From Dehalococcoidia bacterium (GTDB taxonomy: Bacteria; Chloroflexota; Dehalococcoidia; SpSt-223), in assembly GCA_025054935.1 (NCBI GenBank), contig JANWZD010000003.1, positions 62,001 to 126,000 of the forward strand: a DNA stretch of 64,000 bases, written 5' to 3'. The position numbers were made by a program, and so were the translations under genes. This document shows positions 60,219 through 64,000 of this stretch, piece by piece (positions within the stretch are counted from its first letter, which is position 1; every line of letters starts with the position of its first letter). Below the pieces are notes generated by a model. It made no database searches, had not been told where the DNA came from, and saw nothing but the letters and a program-made list of their open reading frames with translations.

Positions 60219-60986
60219 ATGGCAACAACAGCAGCGGGCACGGCAGCGCGCCTGATCCGGCTAGGGGTCGGTCTTGGGAGCATGCTTCTCTGCGCGGGCT
60301 GCATTTGGATGGAAGACGAGGGCCGCGGGGGAGCAGCGGCGGAGTGTCTTCTCGCAAGCCGCTTGGCGGCGGCAGTGGGAACGCAGTGGGTGGAAGCGGT
60401 GTACGCCGCGGTTGAGGGCATGGCGCGGCCGGCACCGACGGGGCCGTGGGACCTCCGTTCATTCGGCGTGCCGGCTGCGCGCCAAGTTCGCACTGTCGTC
60501 GCGGTTGCGGATACGCCGCACGCGGCCGCCTTTCCGACAGCGTCCTTCGCGGTCCAAACCGAAATCGAGGGAGCGGCAAGCGCACCGATGTTCCGGTTTT
60601 ACGAGGAACGCGACGACGGGTGGTACTGGCTCGGCGACGGCGACCGAACGCTCCCAGTGCTGATCCTGCCGCCCCAACGGGTCTTGCCGCGAGTTCTCCG
60701 CGTAGGGCAGCGATGGGAGCAGCGCTATCGCGACTCGCGCTTTGCCATCGAGATGACGGCAGAGCACGAAGTGGTCGGCTGCGGCGATGTGCGCGTTCCT
60801 GCCGGCCAGTTCTCTAACGCCTTGCTCGTGCGCTCAACGTATCGCTCTCCCGATAGTCCGGCCTTCTCCGTCGTCCATGCTTGGCATGCGCCGGCGATCG
60901 GCATTGTCGCGACGACGACCGCGTCCAGTTTCGTTGAGTCGACGGCGACCGTGACCGTGCTCGTCGAGTATCGGCCGGTCGGGTGA
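60219..60986 (+). CDS. Lipoprotein of unknown function
   Basis: A 255-residue protein with a lipoprotein signal ending 'LLCAGC' near residue 28. A beta-rich domain follows ('FRFYEERDDGWYWLGDGD', 'VLRVGQRWEQRYRDS', 'EHEVVGCGDVRVPAGQFSNALLV') that resembles outer-surface DUF3108-like or lipocalin-type folds in which a 'V..G.F.A..V' strand is conserved. No function can be named. ATG 60219 is chosen over TTG 60210. Followed 6 bp later by a receiver-like gene on the same strand. Confidence 0.7.
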   Translation: MATTAAGTAARLIRLGVGLGSMLLCAGCIWMEDEGRGGAAAECLLASRLAAAVGTQWVEAVYAAVEGMARPAPTGPWDLRSFGVPAARQVRTVVAVADTPHAAAFPTASFAVQTEIEGAASAPMFRFYEERDDGWYWLGDGDRTLPVLILPPQRVLPRVLRVGQRWEQRYRDSRFAIEMTAEHEVVGCGDVRVPAGQFSNALLVRSTYRSPDSPAFSVVHAWHAPAIGIVATTTASSFVESTATVTVLVEYRPVG

Positions 60987-60992
60987 GCGGCG

Positions 60993-61355
60993 ATGAGCGA
61001 GCTGTTGTTCGTTCCGCCGGAATGGGTCCTTCTTGTCGGCGATCCGGCGAGCATTGCTCCCCTTGAGCGCGCGCTCACCGCCGAAAGCGTCACCGTGCGG
61101 GTCGCCAGCGAGCGCGCCCGGTTTGACCGGCTGCTTCAGCTCGGCCGGCCCGCTGCCGCTGCGGTCGACCTCGACCATCCCCTCGGCGCTGAGGCGGCGT
61201 CCGACCTCGCGGCGCAAGGGGTCCTTCTGGTCGTCCTGAGCAGTGAGTTGAACCACTTGCGGCGCTTCAAGCAGGTCGCGCCGATCGCCATGCACAAGCC
61301 GGTCACCCCGCGCGCGTTTCTCCGCGCTGTCGACAGCCTGCTCGGCCGGCGCTGA
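60993..61355 (+). CDS. Response-regulator receiver-like protein (single domain)
   Basis: A 120-residue CheY-like fold. 'WVLLVGDPASIAPLERALT' is strand 1/helix 1 but lacks the usual acidic pair. 'AAAVDLDHPLG' holds the Asp at the phosphorylation site, 'LLVVLSSELN' has the Ser of strand 4, and 'PIAMHKPVTPRAFLRAVDSLL' has the conserved Lys-Pro. The missing acidic pair suggests a pseudo-receiver that may not be phosphorylated. No histidine kinase is adjacent. Confidence 0.75.
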   Translation: MSELLFVPPEWVLLVGDPASIAPLERALTAESVTVRVASERARFDRLLQLGRPAAAAVDLDHPLGAEAASDLAAQGVLLVVLSSELNHLRRFKQVAPIAMHKPVTPRAFLRAVDSLLGRR

Positions 61356-61432
61356 GGGGTGCTGCCGCCAGCAGCGCGGCACCAATCTGGTACGATGCGC
61401 CCATCCTCAGCAGCACGAGGCGGGCGTCCGGA

Positions 61433-63625
61433 ATGGCGGGAGCGGCTGGCTTGCCGATGGGACGGGCGGGTGTCCACGGTCTTGATGGCGGCGCGCTGCC
61501 TCCGGCTGCGGCGGTCGGGGCCGTTGCTGCGGTCGTCGGGGCGGCGCTCGCAAGCTGGGCAGCTGTTGCGCTTGTCGCCGGCCTCCTTGCGGCAGTGGGG
61601 ATAGGCAGCCTCGCCCTCCCGCTGCGCCGCCAGGTGGTCGCGTTGGTAGCGATTGCGCTCCTCTTTCTCGCTGCTGGCCATCTGCGCGCGCAGTCGGCCC
61701 GAGCAGTCGGGCACGACGATATCAGTCGGTTCAACGGCCAGCAGACCCTCGTGAAAGGCGTTGTTGCCGAGCTGGGCGACCGGCGGGAGCGGTTTCGGCG
61801 GGTGGTTGTCGACGTGTTCGAGGCAGGGTCGCCGCTCGCGCCCGCCTCCGGCCGCATGCAGGTGGACCTCGGCCCGGACGAGCAGGTGCTGCCGGGCGAG
61901 GTCGTCCTTCTCCACGGGGTGGTTGCGGCGCCGCCCGCCTTCGCCGGATTTGACTATCGCGCGGTGCTCGAGCGCCAAGGCATCCGCTCGACGATGCGCT
62001 TTCCTTCGCTGCACCAGACGGGGGAGCGCGCGGGAGCGCCGATCGTCGGCGTGCTGGCGGCAGTTCGCGAGCATCTGCGTGCCAGTCTGAGCCGTTCGCT
62101 TCCTCAGCCCCAAGCGGCGATCGCGGCGGGGCTCGTGATCGGCGGCCGAGAGGAGTTGCCGGCGGCTGTTCGCGATGCCTTCGCGCGCACTGGCACGAGC
62201 CATCTGCTCGCTGTCTCCGGCTTCAATATGATGCTGGTTGGCGCCGGCGCGCTCGGCGTGCTTCTCCCGCTTGTCGGGCGGCGGCGTGCCGCACTCGGCG
62301 CGCTGGTTGCCATCTGGCTCTTCGCTGGGGTGACGACGGGAACCCCCGCGGTGCTGCGCGCTGCAGTGATGGCGTCGCTGGGGTTGGTCGGGCTGCTGTT
62401 CGGTCGGCAGCGAAACGGGCTCCTTCTTCTCGCGCTCGCTTCTGCAGCCCTTGCGCTCGTCGATCCGCGGGTGGTCGACGATGTCGGATTTCAGTTGAGC
62501 GTGGCAGCGACCGCGGGGCTGCTTATCGCTGCCGGTCCGATCGAGGCGGTGCTGCGGCGCGCTGCGCTGCTCCGCGCCGAGGTGCTCGCGCCGCTGCGCG
62601 AGGCGGCTGCGTCGACCCTCGCGGCGGTGCTGGCGACCCTCCCGATCGTCGCGCTGACGTTTGCGACAGTGTCGCTCGTCGCGGTGCCGGTCAATGTCAT
62701 TGTTGCGCCGCTCATCGCTCCGGCGATGGCAACGGCCGCGCTCTGCGGGCTGGCGGGGCTTCTCCACCCGCTGCTCGGTCACCTCACCGCGCTGCCGGCA
62801 TGGCTGTTCACCAGTGCCATTCTGGCGGCTGTCGAAGCGGCTGCCGCTATTCCGGGTGCCGCCGTCGCGGTCGCGCCGCCGCCCGGCTGGGCGACGCTGG
62901 CGGTCTATCTAGGGCTTGGCGCGGCGCTGTTCCCGCCGGTCCGACGCGCGGTGGGCAGCGTCGCTGCCGGCGCGCGGGGGAGAGCGCTCCTTGCGCTCGC
63001 AGGGCTCGCCGCTGCCGCAAGCTGGACGGCGGTTGTCGCGACGCCCGAAACGCGCCAGGGGACCGTTGTCTTCATCGAAGGAGGCGCAGTAGCGCGGACG
63101 CCCGGCGGGCGCATCATCGTCGTGGATGGCGGGTCGCAGGCCGCTCGGCTGCTGGCTGAGCTGGACCGGCTGCTGCCTCTCTGGGATCGGCGAGTTGACC
63201 TTTACGTTGCGAGCAGCTGGCGGACGGAGCACGCCGCAGCGCTCAACGACGTTGCGCGCCGCGTGCCCGTCGACCGCGTTCTCGGCCCGCCGCTGCCCGA
63301 CGATGATCGCCGGTGGTCGGCCGTGCTCGGCGAACGCCGCTTGTCCTTCATCGAAATCGACCGTCCTGTCGATATCGCCCTTGGCGATGGCTCCCGCCTC
63401 TGGGTCGAACCAGCGACGCCCCTTGCTGTCCGCCTCGCTCTGCCGGCAGCGACGGTCGCACTGAATGAGGCGGGGCGCCGCCGCGGCGCCGCTCTTGGCG
63501 CAGCCTATGACTCTGCCCGCCGGCCAACGGTCGAGGTCGCTGGGGAGCGCTATGGGCTCGCCCGGCATGGCGCAGTTCGGCTGGTAATCGGAACCGAGCT
63601 GCGGGTCGATGTCGCGCAGCGCTGA
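61433..63625 (+). CDS. comEC: ComEC/Rec2-family DNA-uptake channel with degenerate MBL domain
   Basis: About 730 residues. An N-terminal membrane region and DUF4131/OB part ('LVKGVVAELGDRRERFRRVVV', 'FAGFDYRAVLERQGIRST') are followed by the Competence domain with 'AIAAGLVIGGREELPAAVRDAFARTGTSHLLAVSGFNMMLV', 'GTPAVLRAAVMASL' and 'VDDVGFQLSVAATAGLL'. The C-terminal metallo-beta-lactamase-like part keeps 'IIVVDGG' but lacks the GQGD start and the HxHxDH motif ('YVASSWRTEH' stands there). It could pass DNA without degrading a strand. The start is uncertain; TACGAT lies at 61393-61398. Confidence 0.9.
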   Translation: MAGAAGLPMGRAGVHGLDGGALPPAAAVGAVAAVVGAALASWAAVALVAGLLAAVGIGSLALPLRRQVVALVAIALLFLAAGHLRAQSARAVGHDDISRFNGQQTLVKGVVAELGDRRERFRRVVVDVFEAGSPLAPASGRMQVDLGPDEQVLPGEVVLLHGVVAAPPAFAGFDYRAVLERQGIRSTMRFPSLHQTGERAGAPIVGVLAAVREHLRASLSRSLPQPQAAIAAGLVIGGREELPAAVRDAFARTGTSHLLAVSGFNMMLVGAGALGVLLPLVGRRRAALGALVAIWLFAGVTTGTPAVLRAAVMASLGLVGLLFGRQRNGLLLLALASAALALVDPRVVDDVGFQLSVAATAGLLIAAGPIEAVLRRAALLRAEVLAPLREAAASTLAAVLATLPIVALTFATVSLVAVPVNVIVAPLIAPAMATAALCGLAGLLHPLLGHLTALPAWLFTSAILAAVEAAAAIPGAAVAVAPPPGWATLAVYLGLGAALFPPVRRAVGSVAAGARGRALLALAGLAAAASWTAVVATPETRQGTVVFIEGGAVARTPGGRIIVVDGGSQAARLLAELDRLLPLWDRRVDLYVASSWRTEHAAALNDVARRVPVDRVLGPPLPDDDRRWSAVLGERRLSFIEIDRPVDIALGDGSRLWVEPATPLAVRLALPAATVALNEAGRRRGAALGAAYDSARRPTVEVAGERYGLARHGAVRLVIGTELRVDVAQR

Positions 63626-63676
63626 GCAGTCCGCTGCCGATCGTCTGGTATCATTGCGAGGAAGGGAGCGGGACCG

Positions 63677-64000
63677 ATGATGTGCCCATCCTGCGGCGCA
63701 GAGCTGCTCGAAGAAGCCGAAGCGTGTCTTTCCTGCAGGGCGTCCTCTTCGCCCACGCTCCCGGCGGTAGTCTCCTCTCCTGCTCTCCCGGCGCGGGTCG
63801 AGCGTTCGGCCTGGCCAACGCTGCTGCGGCCTCTTTTGCCGATTGCAGGCGGGGTCGCTGCCGTTGCAGTGACTGCGAGCCTCGCGGTCGCCGGCCTGCG
63901 GCGCTGGCCCGGCTTCCTCCTCTCGCGTGGGCGCACGCCGCGCGACGACGTGCCGCTCATTGAGATCGACGAGGCGATCGTGATCCGCGCTCGGTCAACG
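63677..64000 (+). CDS. Zinc-ribbon membrane protein, N-terminal part (cut by window end)
   Basis: The first 108 codons. N-terminal zinc ribbon MMCPSCGAELLEEAEACLSC (two CxxC pairs), an Ala/Pro/Ser-rich spacer, one membrane helix (about 52-72, 'LLPIAGGVAAVAVTASLAVAG'), then the start of an extracytoplasmic region ('DVPLIEIDEAIVIRARST') that leaves the window. TATCAT (63649-63654) and GGGAGCGGG precede two adjacent ATGs. The family cannot be named from this part. Confidence 0.75.
   Translation, partial: MMCPSCGAELLEEAEACLSCRASSSPTLPAVVSSPALPARVERSAWPTLLRPLLPIAGGVAAVAVTASLAVAGLRRWPGFLLSRGRTPRDDVPLIEIDEAIVIRARST

Overview
This is a GC-rich, gene-dense bacterial chromosome segment. It most likely comes from a member of the Chloroflexota. 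The reasons are the many Pro/Thr-rich (PTPTP) linkers in exported proteins, a Chlor_Arch_YYY (DUF2298) membrane protein, a Gld-like ABC operon ending in a DUF4340 protein, an F420-type LLM oxidoreductase and an FbiB-like nitroreductase. Many genes appear to be leaderless, with a TAnnnT box 6-7 nt before the start codon. No insertion sequence, phage, CRISPR array or rRNA was seen.

Layout. 1-11.1 kb: truncated mutS2, panD, a convergent pair of unknown genes, a nitroreductase/metallo-beta-lactamase-fold pair, a RodZ-like protein, and a tightly coupled four-gene ABC-2 transporter operon (6079-9873). 11.2-16.4 kb: an SDR-type epimerase, a membrane glycosyltransferase, a radical SAM (SPL-like) gene whose promoter holds a perfect SOS-box-like palindrome, and a decayed vapBC toxin-antitoxin pair that no gene call would show. 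16.4-31 kb: housekeeping genes (nucleotidyltransferase, LLM oxidoreductase, metF, erpA, MoxR ATPase, M23 peptidase, fumC, methyltransferase, polysaccharide deacetylase, cinA, 3-methyladenine glycosylase, hydrolases). 31-40.9 kb: two tandem lipoprotein peptide-binding proteins, a bilin-reductase-like protein, a hydrolase/rhodanese pair, a Ser/Thr kinase, a third binding protein with no signal peptide, and a Nudix hydrolase.

41-50.7 kb is the most regulated part. A Fur-family gene is followed by a CarH-type (MerR plus B12-binding) regulator and a CrtI-like carotenoid oxidoreductase. The 3' end of the crtI-like frame runs through an entire tRNA-Arg gene and ends inside the -35 box of the next promoter. 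That promoter drives a leucine-specific T-box leader (specifier CUC) with one Stem I but two successive antiterminator/terminator modules. The leader precedes ilvN-ilvC-leuA-leuB-cimA, a branched-chain amino-acid operon with the citramalate route to isoleucine and no ilvB.

50.7-64 kb: a cell-envelope glycan cluster (two GT-C membrane proteins, DUF2298 protein, GT2 glycosyltransferase, secreted glycoside-hydrolase-like protein), then a lipoprotein, a receiver-like protein, comEC with a degenerate hydrolase domain, and a truncated zinc-ribbon membrane protein at the window edge.
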